NCBI GenBank assembly: GCA_022446965.1 | Contig: JAKVBV010000004.1 | Span: forward strand, 16,238 to 80,237 | Direction: 5' to 3' | From: Phycisphaerales bacterium | GTDB lineage: Bacteria > Planctomycetota > Phycisphaerae > Phycisphaerales > SM1A02 | DNA length: 64,000 nt | Translations under genes and position numbers: made by a program | Shown: piece after piece, positions 43,678 through 55,483 of the stretch | Layout of the letters: each line of letters begins with the position of its first letter | Position numbering within the stretch: position 1 is the stretch's first letter | The notes under the pieces: model-generated | Database searches by the model: none | Seen by the model: only the letters and a program-made list of their open reading frames with translations | What the model was told of the DNA's origin: nothing

Positions 43678-44130
43678 ATGGACGTCCAGATGGAACTCTC
43701 GAGGATCCTCATCCGGGAACTGACCGACGGTCAGTTGATCGAGTTGCACGAGGTCGACGGCCCGCGATCATTCCCCATCATGATCGGGCTGCCTGAAGCC
43801 ATGGCCATCGAACGACGCCTCAGCGGGGAGGCCCCGCCACGGCCCATGACGCACGAGTTGATGGATAGCATCATGGCCACCCTTGGCGGCCGGCTCGATC
43901 GCGTGGTCATCCATGAGCTCAGCGAGGGCACCTTCTACGCCGTGTTGTGCATCGAGACAGCCGAGGGCGAGCGCCTGGTCGATGCCCGTCCTTCCGATGC
44001 CATCGCCCTCACAGCCGCCCATGGCGTGCCGATCTTCGTCTCTGAGTCGGTGCTCGATGCCGTGCAGCAGCAGGACATGGAGACCGATCCCGATGGCGAG
44101 TTCGGTCCACCTGATGAGTTCGCGCCGTGA
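43678..44130 (+). CDS. bifunctional nuclease (BFN/DUF151) domain protein
   Basis: A 150-residue BFN-domain protein with [46 protein letters not shown], and [36 protein letters not shown]. Plant members have DNase and RNase activity; bacterial roles are unclear. It overlaps truD (GTGA). A TATCAT lies 9 bases before the ATG. Confidence 0.85.
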   Translation: MDVQMELSRILIRELTDGQLIELHEVDGPRSFPIMIGLPEAMAIERRLSGEAPPRPMTHELMDSIMATLGGRLDRVVIHELSEGTFYAVLCIETAEGERLVDARPSDAIALTAAHGVPIFVSESVLDAVQQQDMETDPDGEFGPPDEFAP

Positions 44131-45272
44131 CCGGCCCTCGCATCCGCGAACACCCTGAAGACTTCATCGTCGACGAGATCGCCACCGTTGAACCCGTGGA
44201 CGATGGTGATCACCTGCTGCTGCAGGTGGAAGCGACCGATCTTGACCATCACTCTATGGTGCAGCGGCTGGCCAGAGCGCACGGTGTGGACGGCCGAGCT
44301 GTGGGGTGGGGCGGCATGAAGGACAAGCGGGCCATCACGCGGCAGTGGGTCACGGTCAAGACCGATCGCGACGCCGCCATGATCGACGACAGCGATCTGA
44401 AGGTGCGCGAAGCGATGCGATGTCGACGGCGGCGTCGGCCTGGCGCCCTGTTGGGCAATCGCTTCGAGATCACCGTGCGTGGCGTGGAGCCCACGCTGTT
44501 GCTGCAGGTCATGCCCAAACTCGAGTCGATTGCCCACAAGGGTCTGCCCAATCGGTTCGGCCCCCAGCGATTCGGACATCGAGGGGTGAATCCGCTGTTG
44601 GGTCGGGCGATGCTCGCCGGAGACCACGAACAGTTGTTGCGCATCTGGCTTGGGCAGGAGGGCCCGCCGTTTGACGACCGCGAACTCGACCGGCGGCAGT
44701 GCTTCGATCAAGGCCGCTTTGAGGAGGCGTTGCAAGGCTGGCCGCCATCGTGGCACGCGGAGCGGCTGGCGTTGTCTGCCATGCATGCCACCGGGCAGGC
44801 ATCGCGCGCCGTTGCGAAGGTGCCTGGTCGAATTCGCAAACTGTGGGTGGATGCACTGCAGTCGATGTGCTTCAACGCGGTCCTCGACCATCGTGAAGCC
44901 AATGGCATGCTCTTCGACATCGGTGAAGACGACGTCGTATCCGTGTTCACTCGCTTTCACGATGAAGTTGGCGACGACGAAGGCCCTGATCGAACGGCAA
45001 CCGGCCCGATGTTCGGCAGACGGATGCGATCACCCGGGCCATCCGTCGCCGCGCTTGAACACACGGTGCTCGAAGCACAAGGGCTGACGGCGGAGCAGTT
45101 CAATGAAGGCCGCGCGGCGCCCGGCGGGGCGCGGCGTCCGTTGATGGTACCGGTGCTTCGAGCCTCGGCAGAGTCTGGGGTGGATGACCGCGGCGGGTTC
45201 GTGAAGGTGCGATTCAGCTTGCCACGGGGTGCCTACGCGACCACGGTGCTCGCCGCGTTGGGGTTGGGCTGA
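44127..45272 (+). CDS. truD: tRNA pseudouridine synthase D
   Basis: A 381-residue TruD, making pseudouridine 13 in tRNA-Glu. The catalytic aspartate is D66 in GGMKDKRAITRQWV; NRFGPQRFGHRGVNPLLG is the TruD signature, and the insertion domain follows. The GTG start overlaps the BFN-gene stop. Converges with tadA one base apart. Confidence 0.94.
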   Translation: MTGPRIREHPEDFIVDEIATVEPVDDGDHLLLQVEATDLDHHSMVQRLARAHGVDGRAVGWGGMKDKRAITRQWVTVKTDRDAAMIDDSDLKVREAMRCRRRRRPGALLGNRFEITVRGVEPTLLLQVMPKLESIAHKGLPNRFGPQRFGHRGVNPLLGRAMLAGDHEQLLRIWLGQEGPPFDDRELDRRQCFDQGRFEEALQGWPPSWHAERLALSAMHATGQASRAVAKVPGRIRKLWVDALQSMCFNAVLDHREANGMLFDIGEDDVVSVFTRFHDEVGDDEGPDRTATGPMFGRRMRSPGPSVAALEHTVLEAQGLTAEQFNEGRAAPGGARRPLMVPVLRASAESGVDDRGGFVKVRFSLPRGAYATTVLAALGLG

Positions 45273-45273
45273 T

Positions 45274-45744
45274 TCAGGCCTGCCCGCGACGGGCGAGAAA
45301 GAACGCCTGCAGGAGTTCAAGACAGGCTTCCGCCTGAATGCCGCCGGTGACATCCATGCGGTGATTGAGGCGTTCGTCGCGGGGGATGTCGTACAGCGTG
45401 CCGGCGGCCCCGGCTTTGGGGTCGGTCAGTCCGTACACCAGTCGTCCCATGCGGGCATTGACCAGTGCACCGGCGCACATCGGGCACGGCTCGAGCGTGA
45501 CCACCATGGTGCAGTCGTCCAACCGCCAGGTGTTCAATGCCTTGCCCGCTTCACGCAGGGCCACGATTTCGGCGTGCCCGGTGGGATCCAGATCACGCTC
45601 CCGTCGATTGCCGCCGGTGCCGACAATCTCATCGCCGCGAAAGATGACGGCGCCCACCGGGATCTCATCGGCGGCTGCGGCCTCGCGGGCCAGCGCCAGT
45701 GCGTGGTCCATCATCACCGTGTCGGGTGGGGTGGGCAGTGGCAC
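45274..45744 (-). CDS. tadA: tRNA adenosine(34) deaminase
   Basis: A 156-residue deaminase making inosine at the wobble base of tRNA-Arg(ACG). Zinc ligands and catalytic glutamate: H57 and E59 in GHAEIVALREA, and C87 and C90 in LEPCPMCAGALVNARMG. EIPVGAVI at 27-34 is typical of the family. A GTG/ATG choice at the start is minor. It follows tatC by 5 bases. Confidence 0.94.
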   Translation of the reverse strand: MPLPTPPDTVMMDHALALAREAAAADEIPVGAVIFRGDEIVGTGGNRRERDLDPTGHAEIVALREAGKALNTWRLDDCTMVVTLEPCPMCAGALVNARMGRLVYGLTDPKAGAAGTLYDIPRDERLNHRMDVTGGIQAEACLELLQAFFLARRGQA

Positions 45745-45749
45745 GGTGA

Positions 45750-46727
45750 TCAGGCCTCGGCGTCGGCGTCGACCGGTCCACGCATCTTGGACGCGGGAAT
45801 CCAGACGGCCAGCAGAATGCCCAGCTCGTACAGCAGGTACAGCGGGATCAGCATGATCATCATGGAGAACACGTCAGCGGGCGTGGCGATCGCGGCCACC
45901 ATGGCGCACACGAGCAATGCCCACTTGCGACGCTTGCGAAGCGTTTCAACTTTCACCACGCCGATCCAATTGAGCAGCAGCACCACCAGTGGCAATTGGA
46001 AGGCGAACGCGATGCCCAACGCGAGCGCCAACACGAAGTTCACGTACGAGCTGAGCTGGAACACCTGGCTAATCGCGTTCTGTCCCGCCAGCTGCATGCT
46101 GAGCACCTGTACGTGTCCGGCTTCGGTGGCCGAGACCGCAACTTCGATCGAGCGGCCGTCATCGGCGAGCCAGGCTTGGCCGATGGCGGCCAGTTCGGGG
46201 CGGCCCACAGGGAACGTGGCGCCCATCACATGCGATGGTTCCATGGTTGCAGGCAGCAACACCTGTGGCGAATCGATGCCGCTTGCGAACAGCATGAGCA
46301 TCTGCAGCATCAGCGGCAGCATGACGTAGTACAGCAGCGTGATGCCGGAGACCATCAGGATGAAGGAGCCCGGCACAAGCAGATGCACGTACCGCCGTTC
46401 GTGGGGGTACAGGCCCGGCGCGATGAACTTCCAGCCTTGCCACATGATCCACGGCAGAGAGATCACGATTGCTGCCACGATCGAGAGTTTCATCTCCAGC
46501 AGCAGAAACTCCGGAGGGCTGAGCACCTGCAATTGCGGAGCCCATCCGCCGGCCAACTGCACTTTCTGCAACGGTCGAATGATGAGTTCGATCAGCCAAT
46601 CGGAGATTGCGAAGATCACGACCGCCAGCGGCAGTGGCACGATCAGCGCAGCGATCACACGCTTGCGGAGATCATCAAGATGATCACCGAGCCCCATGGT
46701 GTATTCGCTTGGGTTTTTGGGCAACAT
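45750..46727 (-). CDS. tatC: Sec-independent protein translocase TatC with a large periplasmic insert
   Basis: A 325-residue TatC, the signal-binding core of the twin-arginine translocase. LGDHLDDLRKRVIAALI gives the conserved E/D-L-R-x-R start, six membrane helices can be placed, and NFVLALALGIAFAFQLPLVVLLLNWIG is the typical helix 4-5 region. Between helices 3 and 4 (about 165-225) lies an insert of about 60 residues not found in most TatC (about 250 residues). No tatA or tatB here. A substrate candidate with an SRRLFLL motif is encoded at 51865. Confidence 0.93.
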   Translation of the reverse strand: MLPKNPSEYTMGLGDHLDDLRKRVIAALIVPLPLAVVIFAISDWLIELIIRPLQKVQLAGGWAPQLQVLSPPEFLLLEMKLSIVAAIVISLPWIMWQGWKFIAPGLYPHERRYVHLLVPGSFILMVSGITLLYYVMLPLMLQMLMLFASGIDSPQVLLPATMEPSHVMGATFPVGRPELAAIGQAWLADDGRSIEVAVSATEAGHVQVLSMQLAGQNAISQVFQLSSYVNFVLALALGIAFAFQLPLVVLLLNWIGVVKVETLRKRRKWALLVCAMVAAIATPADVFSMMIMLIPLYLLYELGILLAVWIPASKMRGPVDADAEA

Positions 46728-46776
46728 GCTGACGAGGCATGGTATCCGCCTCTTCTCCGTGGTACGCCAGGGGACG

Positions 46777-46782
46777 TACCAT
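46777..46782 (+). promoter_or_regulatory. candidate -10 giving a leaderless dnaJ-type mRNA
   Basis: TACCAT ends exactly 6 bases before the GTG at 46789, which fixes that GTG as the likely start. Confidence 0.45.
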
Positions 46783-46788
46783 GCACCT

Positions 46789-47685
46789 GTGGACCGTGAT
46801 CCGTACGACGTTCTGGGTGTCAGTCGCTCCGCTTCAGCCGACGAGTTGAAGGCGGCCTATCGCGCGCTGGCCCGCGAGCTGCACCCCGATGTGAACGACG
46901 ATCCTGATGCAGCGCAGAAGTTCACCGAGGTGCAGCAGGCGTGGGATCTGCTGTCCGATCCGGAAAAGAAGGCCATGTACGACCGCCACGGGCGGGTGGG
47001 CTCACCCGCGGGCGGCTTCGGCGGTGGGGCGGGCATCGATCCGGCTCGCTTCTCCGAGATCTTCGAAGACCTCTTTGGGGGCGGAGGCGGTGGTGGCCAC
47101 AGCCCATTTGGTGGGCAGCCCAGGTCTCAGCCTCGGCCACAGCAGGGCGCCGACCATCGCAAGGATCTGCATGTGACCTTCGTCACGGCGGTGCGTGGTG
47201 GCACCGAGACCATCAAGCTGGACAACGGTACGAGCATGGATCTGCGGATTCCTGCGGGCATCGACGACGGCCGCACACTCCGGGTGCGTGGCAAGGGCGG
47301 CCCCGGCGGCAACGGCGGAGCGCCAGGCGATCTGCTCGTGACGGTGCGGGTGGGTGGGCATCCACTGTTTCGTCGCGATGGACTGCATCTTCGGCTCGAT
47401 GTACCTGTGACGCTGGCCGAAGCGATCACGGGCACCGCCGTCGAATTGGATCTGCTCAGCGGTACGGTTGTGCTTCGGATTCCTCCGGGGACATCAAGTG
47501 GAACGAAACTGCGTGTTGCGGGGCATGGGGTGTCTGCTGCCGACGATCGCAGCGGCGATCTCTTGGCCACAGTGATGATCGTGGCACCGGCGGAGATCAC
47601 CGATGCGATGAAACAGGCCGCGGCCCAAATCGATCTGCCCGATCCGCGAGCGGGCATCGACGGCATGCGGACGGTGTCCGAGTGA
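46789..47685 (+). CDS. DnaJ-type co-chaperone (CbpA-like, no zinc finger)
   Basis: A 298-residue J-protein: J domain (1-66) with HPD at 32-34, a Gly/Phe-rich linker (about 72-115) and two C-terminal substrate-binding beta-domains (about 120-285). The four CxxCxGxG zinc motifs of DnaJ are absent, so it is a class II (CbpA/DnaJB-like) protein that would stimulate DnaK ATPase. The GTG start lies 6 bases after a TACCAT. Its stop overlaps queC (GTGA). Confidence 0.9.
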   Translation: MDRDPYDVLGVSRSASADELKAAYRALARELHPDVNDDPDAAQKFTEVQQAWDLLSDPEKKAMYDRHGRVGSPAGGFGGGAGIDPARFSEIFEDLFGGGGGGGHSPFGGQPRSQPRPQQGADHRKDLHVTFVTAVRGGTETIKLDNGTSMDLRIPAGIDDGRTLRVRGKGGPGGNGGAPGDLLVTVRVGGHPLFRRDGLHLRLDVPVTLAEAITGTAVELDLLSGTVVLRIPPGTSSGTKLRVAGHGVSAADDRSGDLLATVMIVAPAEITDAMKQAAAQIDLPDPRAGIDGMRTVSE

Positions 47686-48356
47686 AGCGGGCAATCGTGC
47701 TTGTGTCGGGTGGTCTCGATTCAGCGACCACGCTGGCGATCGCACGGGACGAGGGCTTCGAGTGCATCGCCGTGTCGTTTGACTACGGCCAGCGGCATCG
47801 TGTCGAACTTCAATGTGCGGCCAAGGTGGCCCAGGCGTGCGGCGCGATCGAGCATCGGGCGATGCAGATCGACGCTGCAGCATTGCATGGTTCGGCGCTG
47901 ACCGGATGCGGTGACGTGCCACTGGACCGCAGCGACGCGCAGATCGGCGAGGGCATTCCTGACACGTACGTGCCGGCGCGAAATCTTGTCTTCCTCTCAT
48001 TGGCATTGGCCGTGGCGGAGACGACAGGTGCGTCGGCCATCTTCATCGGTGCCAACGCCGTGGATTACAGCGGGTATCCCGATTGCCGCGGTGTGTTTCT
48101 CGAGTCGTTCGGTCGCACGGCCAATCTGGCCACCAAGGTGGGGGTGGAGGGCGACGGCATTGAGATTCGGTCGCCGCTTCTGGAGTGGACCAAGGCCCAG
48201 ATCATTCGAAGAGGGCTGGACCTGGGTGTGGATTTTGGCCTGACTAGCAGTTGCTACGACCCGGGCGATGACGGCACGCCGTGTGGCCGATGTGACTCGT
48301 GCCACATTCGGCAGGCCGGGTTCGCGGCGGCCGAGGCGGAAGATCCACTGCCATGA
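47682..48356 (+). CDS. queC: 7-cyano-7-deazaguanine synthase
   Basis: A 224-residue QueC, converting 7-carboxy-7-deazaguanine to preQ0 for queuosine. The PP-loop SGGLDS is at 9-14, FDYGQRHRVEL follows, and zinc-binding cysteines are in SSCYDPGDDGTPCGRCDSCH. GTG start overlapping the dnaJ-type stop. Other queuosine genes are not in the window; the downstream lipoprotein overlaps as ATGA. Confidence 0.95.
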   Translation: MKRAIVLVSGGLDSATTLAIARDEGFECIAVSFDYGQRHRVELQCAAKVAQACGAIEHRAMQIDAAALHGSALTGCGDVPLDRSDAQIGEGIPDTYVPARNLVFLSLALAVAETTGASAIFIGANAVDYSGYPDCRGVFLESFGRTANLATKVGVEGDGIEIRSPLLEWTKAQIIRRGLDLGVDFGLTSSCYDPGDDGTPCGRCDSCHIRQAGFAAAEAEDPLP

Positions 48357-48916
48357 TTCGGACGATGCTCCTGGCGATGGTGTGCATGCTGTGGTCGTGT
48401 GATGCGCCTCGCGCCTATCCACCAGAGGAGGCGCTCAAGTGGGTGCGGCAGTGTGGGGGGCAGTTGATCGCCGATGCAAATGCCGCGTGGGCGGCCTTGC
48501 CGGAGTCGGCGTCTGCACAGGACATCCGGGTGCGGCAGGAAGCCTTCCACGCTGCTGCGGGACGGTTGCTCACACTGCAGGTACGACTGGACGAAGAGGG
48601 GCGTCCCGTTGGACTGCAGTTGCGGCCAGCCTTCTGGGACAACGCGACATTCGATGCGTCGCCGCAGGTCGACATCGCCAAGCGGTTGGCACTACGGCAA
48701 GCTACGCTCAATCTGGTGCGGCGAGTTGATGTGGCACTGGGTTTCGCAGCGCCAACCGGTTCGGCGGATCATGCGATGCTTGATGGGTGGCTTGGTGAGG
48801 GTGCTTCGCGTATCAACTATGCCACGCCCGGTCCATGGACCATGCAGCTGCGTGCAATGGGCGCGAACTTCACATCGTGTGATGCTTTCGACTGGCCGCC
48901 TCAGATGGCGCAGTAG
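48353..48916 (+). CDS. putative lipoprotein, unknown
   Basis: A 187-residue protein with a short signal and lipobox-like LWSC at about 13-16 (MLLAMVCMLWSCDAP). The body is helical with charged repeats (ADANAAWAALPESASAQDIRVRQEAF). No family recognised. Its start overlaps the queC stop (ATGA). Confidence 0.55.
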   Translation: MIRTMLLAMVCMLWSCDAPRAYPPEEALKWVRQCGGQLIADANAAWAALPESASAQDIRVRQEAFHAAAGRLLTLQVRLDEEGRPVGLQLRPAFWDNATFDASPQVDIAKRLALRQATLNLVRRVDVALGFAAPTGSADHAMLDGWLGEGASRINYATPGPWTMQLRAMGANFTSCDAFDWPPQMAQ

Positions 48917-48954
48917 ACGGCGGTGCTCTTGTCGTTCAACCGCGTGGGCTGTGA

Positions 48955-51777
<2,823 letters not shown>

Positions 51778-51798
51778 GGTGCTTCCGGAAGTCAGCCG

Positions 51799-51804
51799 TA
51801 TACT
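51799..51804 (+). promoter_or_regulatory. candidate -10 of the amidase gene
   Basis: TATACT, five of six bases of the consensus, 60 bases before the ATG at 51865. The last palindrome of the cluster ends 21 bases upstream. Confidence 0.45.
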
Positions 51805-51864
51805 CCAGCGGTCGCTCCCCTCAGGCCGATGCCATACACCGGGGGCTTCGCGTCCACGCACCCT

Positions 51865-52551
51865 ATGCCCGAATCTGACCGATCTCGACGCCTCTTCTTG
51901 CTGAGTTCAGCGGCGCTGCTCGGTGGCTGTGCGTCATCCAAATCCGGTTCGGTCGTGGCGCTGCCCGATCTGGTCTGGGGGACAGGACCCACCAGCCCTC
52001 GCACCGAAACAGTCCGGCCAGCTCGGCCCGACCCGGTGCCTTCAGGTGTGATCCCTCGAAGTCAATGGGCCAAGGGCGATCCGATTCCCTCACGCATGAA
52101 CCGCATGCGGCCCATTCGCCGCATCACGGTACATCATGATGGCATGTCAGCCTTCACCCAGACGAGTTCTCGTGACGCAGCCATTCGACTGGAGACCATT
52201 CGTCGCTCGCATCTGCGACGAAGTCCGCAGCCATTTGGTGACATCGGGTACCACTTCGCCGTCGACCCGTCTGGTCGGGTGTGGCAGTGTCGCCCGTTGC
52301 AGTGGCAAGGAGCCCATGTGGCTCGTCAGAATGACGGCAACCTTGGCATCGTGCTGTTGGGCAATTACGACAAGCAACGCCCCAATTCGGCACAACAGTC
52401 CGCGTTGGTCGCCTTCATCGACAGCCAGATGAAGCGGTATCGCATTGGTGCTTCTCAGGTGCTAACGCACCAGGAGATGGCCGCGACCGCATGCCCGGGC
52501 CGCAATCTACAGGCATTCATGACGAGTGCTCGCCGCGGCCCATTGGCCTGA
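51865..52551 (+). CDS. N-acetylmuramoyl-L-alanine amidase lipoprotein, Tat-type signal
   Basis: A 228-residue amidase (Amidase_2/PGRP fold). The signal reads SDRSRRLFLLSSAALLGGC: a twin-arginine motif SRRLFLL and lipobox LLGGC (C at about 22), so probably exported folded and lipid-anchored. Zinc ligands fit: H in ITVHHDG, H in GYHFAVDPSGRVWQCRP, and the TACPGRNLQ region for the third site. It would cut the amide bond between muramic acid and peptide. The ATG at 51865 was chosen for the signal. Confidence 0.88.
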   Translation: MPESDRSRRLFLLSSAALLGGCASSKSGSVVALPDLVWGTGPTSPRTETVRPARPDPVPSGVIPRSQWAKGDPIPSRMNRMRPIRRITVHHDGMSAFTQTSSRDAAIRLETIRRSHLRRSPQPFGDIGYHFAVDPSGRVWQCRPLQWQGAHVARQNDGNLGIVLLGNYDKQRPNSAQQSALVAFIDSQMKRYRIGASQVLTHQEMAATACPGRNLQAFMTSARRGPLA

Positions 52552-52559
52552 CTCGGCGG

Positions 52560-52565
52560 TACGCT
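52560..52565 (+). promoter_or_regulatory. candidate -10 giving a leaderless LON-domain mRNA
   Basis: TACGCT ends exactly 6 bases before the ATG at 52572. The same hexamer and spacing recur before 59015. Confidence 0.4.
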
Positions 52566-52571
52566 GTAGTC

Positions 52572-53261
52572 ATGTTCGACACGGTAACGATCGACTTCCG
52601 ACGTCCCTTCCCGGTGTTCCCACTCCCGGAAACGATGTTGTTGCCTCACGGCATTCAGCCGCTGCACATCTTCGAATATCGATACCGCGCCATGGTCAGC
52701 GAGGCGCTCGACGGCCGTGGTCAGATCGCCATGGCGACGTGGGCAGATCTGTCACCCGACCTGCTCACGGAACGACCGATGCGGCCGGTGGTGTGTCTCG
52801 GGCAGATCGTGCAGCATGAAAGCGTGCAGACCGGCTATCAGATCCTGTTGCATGGCTTGTGTCGCGCTCGCATCGTGGACACCCATCCGCCAATTGAAGA
52901 CCGCCCGTGGTCGAACATCACCGTGCGACCATTGACCAGCGAAGACAAGGACGAGACGCAGCTCGATCAAGCCCGTGGCACGATGCACGATCTGCTTCGT
53001 CGCGATGCCCTCAAGCCGTTGGAGCGACTTGAAGTGGTGGCCAACTGGTTCGACATGGCCGATGTGCCCACCGGGCCGTTGGTCGACCTCACGGCGGGGG
53101 CGGTCATGGCCAGTTCGGATCAACGCTATGCCCTGCTCGCCGAGTCCGACGCCTGCGTGCGTGCCGCCATGGTGCTGCAGGAATTGCGGGATCTGGAGCG
53201 TCTACTTCGTCTGGCCGCCCTGCAGCCGCCGATCGACGACCGACGCATCTCACTGAACTGA
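52572..53261 (+). CDS. LON substrate-binding domain protein
   Basis: A 229-residue protein covering only the N-terminal substrate-binding domain of Lon protease: PFPVFPLPETMLLPHGIQPLHIFEYRYRAMVSEAL, then VVCLGQIVQHESVQTGYQILLHGLCRARIV. No ATPase or protease domain. Stand-alone LON-domain proteins are widespread, with unclear roles. Probably read with the next gene, 33 bases on. Confidence 0.87.
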   Translation: MFDTVTIDFRRPFPVFPLPETMLLPHGIQPLHIFEYRYRAMVSEALDGRGQIAMATWADLSPDLLTERPMRPVVCLGQIVQHESVQTGYQILLHGLCRARIVDTHPPIEDRPWSNITVRPLTSEDKDETQLDQARGTMHDLLRRDALKPLERLEVVANWFDMADVPTGPLVDLTAGAVMASSDQRYALLAESDACVRAAMVLQELRDLERLLRLAALQPPIDDRRISLN

Positions 53262-53294
53262 CGGTGCGCGGCCGACTTGGCCGATACACCCTGC

Positions 53295-53993
53295 ATGGTT
53301 CGACTTCAGCAACGCCTTCTTCTGGCCCTTGTTCTGACGGGCATCGGTGCTGCGTCCGTGTGGTGGGTGATCGACTCCGCCGCTCAACGGCGCATCAGCG
53401 AATTGGAAGCTCAACAGGCTGAACTCGAGGCGGAGGTTGTCGCCTTCGAAGCTATGATCGATCGTCTTGGCCGCGCTCGTCGCCTTGGCCAGATAGAAGT
53501 GCTCGATCAGGTGACCGATCCGGCCACCAGCGAGGTGCTCAGCACCACCGTGGAGTTTGTCGAACTGGATGACGACGGCCGTGCCATCGGCACGCAGGTG
53601 GCCACGTTGCCCGGCGATGTCATTCACGTGGACACGCAGACGATTCGCTTCCCGACTGACGACGTGGCCAGCGGACATCCGCTGCGCGGTGCTACGCTCG
53701 TGTTGCTGCGGCGGATGTACTCCGACTGCATCGCGCCGATCGACGGTGTACCGCTTGATGTGCCAGGTGCAGTGCCTCCGGGCTATGCCTCGGAAGATGG
53801 TTCGCACGGCGCCTGGGCGCAGGGGTTGTGGGGGTCGTTCTGGCGTCTGGCCAGTGATCCGGCCTTCGCCGCTGCGGCTGGCGTGCGTGTTGCCCAAGGT
53901 GAAGCGGTGTATCAGCAGATGTCACCGGGTCAGGTGTGGCAGTTGGACGTGGATGCCGCCGGCGGGGTGACGCTGATGGCCACCGTGCCTTGA
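53295..53993 (+). CDS. membrane-anchored coiled-coil protein, unknown
   Basis: A 232-residue protein: one membrane helix (7-27), a coiled coil (about 30-60, RISELEAQQAELEAEVVAFEAMIDRL), then a beta-rich domain with an acidic VDTQTIRFPTDD region. The ATG at 53295 is taken; a TTG at 53277 is in frame. No family recognised. A palindrome follows 3 bases after the stop. Confidence 0.6.
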   Translation: MVRLQQRLLLALVLTGIGAASVWWVIDSAAQRRISELEAQQAELEAEVVAFEAMIDRLGRARRLGQIEVLDQVTDPATSEVLSTTVEFVELDDDGRAIGTQVATLPGDVIHVDTQTIRFPTDDVASGHPLRGATLVLLRRMYSDCIAPIDGVPLDVPGAVPPGYASEDGSHGAWAQGLWGSFWRLASDPAFAAAAGVRVAQGEAVYQQMSPGQVWQLDVDAAGGVTLMATVP

Positions 53994-53996
53994 CTA

Positions 53997-54013
53997 TTGG
54001 GGTCAGACCCCAA
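53997..54013. repeat. palindrome, copy G (TTGGGGTCAGACCCCAA)
   Basis: A perfect 17-base copy in the 23-base gap between two converging stop codons, where it could act as a bidirectional terminator. Confidence 0.85.
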
Positions 54014-54016
54014 GTG

Positions 54017-55432
54017 TTAACTACCTTTGATCGTGAGCGTGGCCGGCGAATCGGCGGCGCCGCTGCAGGCTTCGGTCTGCACATGCAGGGCCTGCGCACG
54101 CTGGCTGGACCAGTCGTCCACCTGCAGATCCGGGGCGTCGGGGCCGTCGTGCACGCGAAGGAGGTCGTAGGCATTGTCCCGCTGGGCGGGGAGGAAGCCC
54201 GCGTCGCGGATCAGGTGGCAGATCACCTCTTCGCTCAGGCAGTAGGTGGTGCCTGCGGCGCTCACCACGTTCTCTTCCATCATCACCGAGCCCATGTCGC
54301 TGGCGCCAAAGTTGAGCGCCACCTGTCCGATGTGCGGGCCCATCGTCACCCACGACGCACCGATCGACCAGACGTTGTCGAGGAACAACCGGCTGATCGC
54401 CTGCGTGCGTAGGTACTCGCTGGCCCCAGCCATACGGACGCGGCGGCCGAACTCCGGGTGCTCCGCCTTCGTGCCCGAGCCATCAAGCGTGGCAACCACA
54501 TCACCGGGGAAGGGCTGCGACAGATCATCACCGGGGCCTTCGCCCCAGTTCTTGGCTCTGCCCAACGGTGTGTTCTCACGCTGGAACGGCCAGGAGATGA
54601 ACGCCATGTACCGCCCACCGCCGTCGGCGGAGAAATCTGCGATCGCCCGATCCTGCCAGGTGCGCACCATGTCCATGTGATGAATGCGATCAGCGAAGCC
54701 TTCGATGTGCCCGAACATCATCGTGGCGGATGTGTTCATGCCCAATTCGTGGGCGACACGCATCACCGTGAGCCACGCATCGGCAGTGCACTTGCCCATG
54801 CCGATCTTGCTGCGCACTGCCGGTGCGAAGATCTCGCCACCACCACCGGGCAGTGAGTGCAGGCCCCAGCTCTGCAACTTCTTGAGCACCCATCGCACCT
54901 TGTCTTCGAAGGACGATCCCGGGGGATCGAAGAAGTTCACGAACTCCACCATCTCCGGCGGGCTGAAGGCGTGAATATGCAGGTCAGGATGTGCCTGGCG
55001 AATGGTGCACAGAAGGTGCTCGTACCAATCCAGGGGCAGCCCCGGGTGCATGCCGCCTTGCATGAGAATCTGCGTGCCGCCGATATCCTCGAGATCGCGG
55101 ATCTTGCTGAGGATGGTGTCGGTTTCCAGCACGTAGGCGTCGTCGTCGCCTTCATCTCGGCGGAACGCACAGAAGGTGCACTTGGCGGTGCACACATTGG
55201 TGTAGTTGATGTTGCGATCGATCACGTACGTGCGGATCGAATCGCCGTGCAACGCCCGGCAGCGGGCATCCGCCCACCGGCCCAGTTCCATCAGCGGCAT
55301 CTGCTGATGCAGCTGCAGCGCCTGATCCGCCGTGAGGCGGATTTCCCCGTCGGCCACCGCCTGCAGGAACCCCGTATCGAAGGGGTCCGCGGTGGGCCTG
55401 TGGGCGATCGGTTGATGCGTGGGGTGGGGCAT
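54017..55432 (-). CDS. mqnC: cyclic dehypoxanthinyl futalosine synthase MqnC (radical SAM)
   Basis: A 471-residue radical SAM enzyme of the futalosine menaquinone pathway. The cluster motif is C81, C85, C88 in NVCTAKCTFCAF, and ASWVTMGPHIGQVALNFGASDMGSVMMEENVVSAAG is the MqnC signature. Family length is nearer 370; an insert of about 45 residues (about 303-348, rich in Gly and Asp) and a longer C-terminus account for the difference. CofH-like homologues are the alternative, but the signature favours MqnC. A TATCAT lies 8 bases before the ATG; mqnA, B and D are not in the window. Confidence 0.9.
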   Translation of the reverse strand: MPHPTHQPIAHRPTADPFDTGFLQAVADGEIRLTADQALQLHQQMPLMELGRWADARCRALHGDSIRTYVIDRNINYTNVCTAKCTFCAFRRDEGDDDAYVLETDTILSKIRDLEDIGGTQILMQGGMHPGLPLDWYEHLLCTIRQAHPDLHIHAFSPPEMVEFVNFFDPPGSSFEDKVRWVLKKLQSWGLHSLPGGGGEIFAPAVRSKIGMGKCTADAWLTVMRVAHELGMNTSATMMFGHIEGFADRIHHMDMVRTWQDRAIADFSADGGGRYMAFISWPFQRENTPLGRAKNWGEGPGDDLSQPFPGDVVATLDGSGTKAEHPEFGRRVRMAGASEYLRTQAISRLFLDNVWSIGASWVTMGPHIGQVALNFGASDMGSVMMEENVVSAAGTTYCLSEEVICHLIRDAGFLPAQRDNAYDLLRVHDGPDAPDLQVDDWSSQRAQALHVQTEACSGAADSPATLTIKGS

Positions 55433-55440
55433 GAACGTGG

Positions 55441-55446
55441 ATGATA
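55441..55446 (-). promoter_or_regulatory. candidate -10 of mqnC
   Basis: TATCAT on the minus strand ends 8 bases before the mqnC ATG; near-leaderless geometry. Confidence 0.35.
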
Positions 55447-55451
55447 GGGGC

Positions 55452-55457
55452 TACAAT
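55452..55457 (+). promoter_or_regulatory. candidate -10 of ilvE
   Basis: TACAAT preceded by GC, 26 bases before the ATG, followed by an AGGAG ribosome-binding site five bases before it. A normal leader, in contrast to the leaderless set. Confidence 0.45.
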
Positions 55458-55483
55458 GGGAGGTCCAACAGGCAGGAGCCCCA

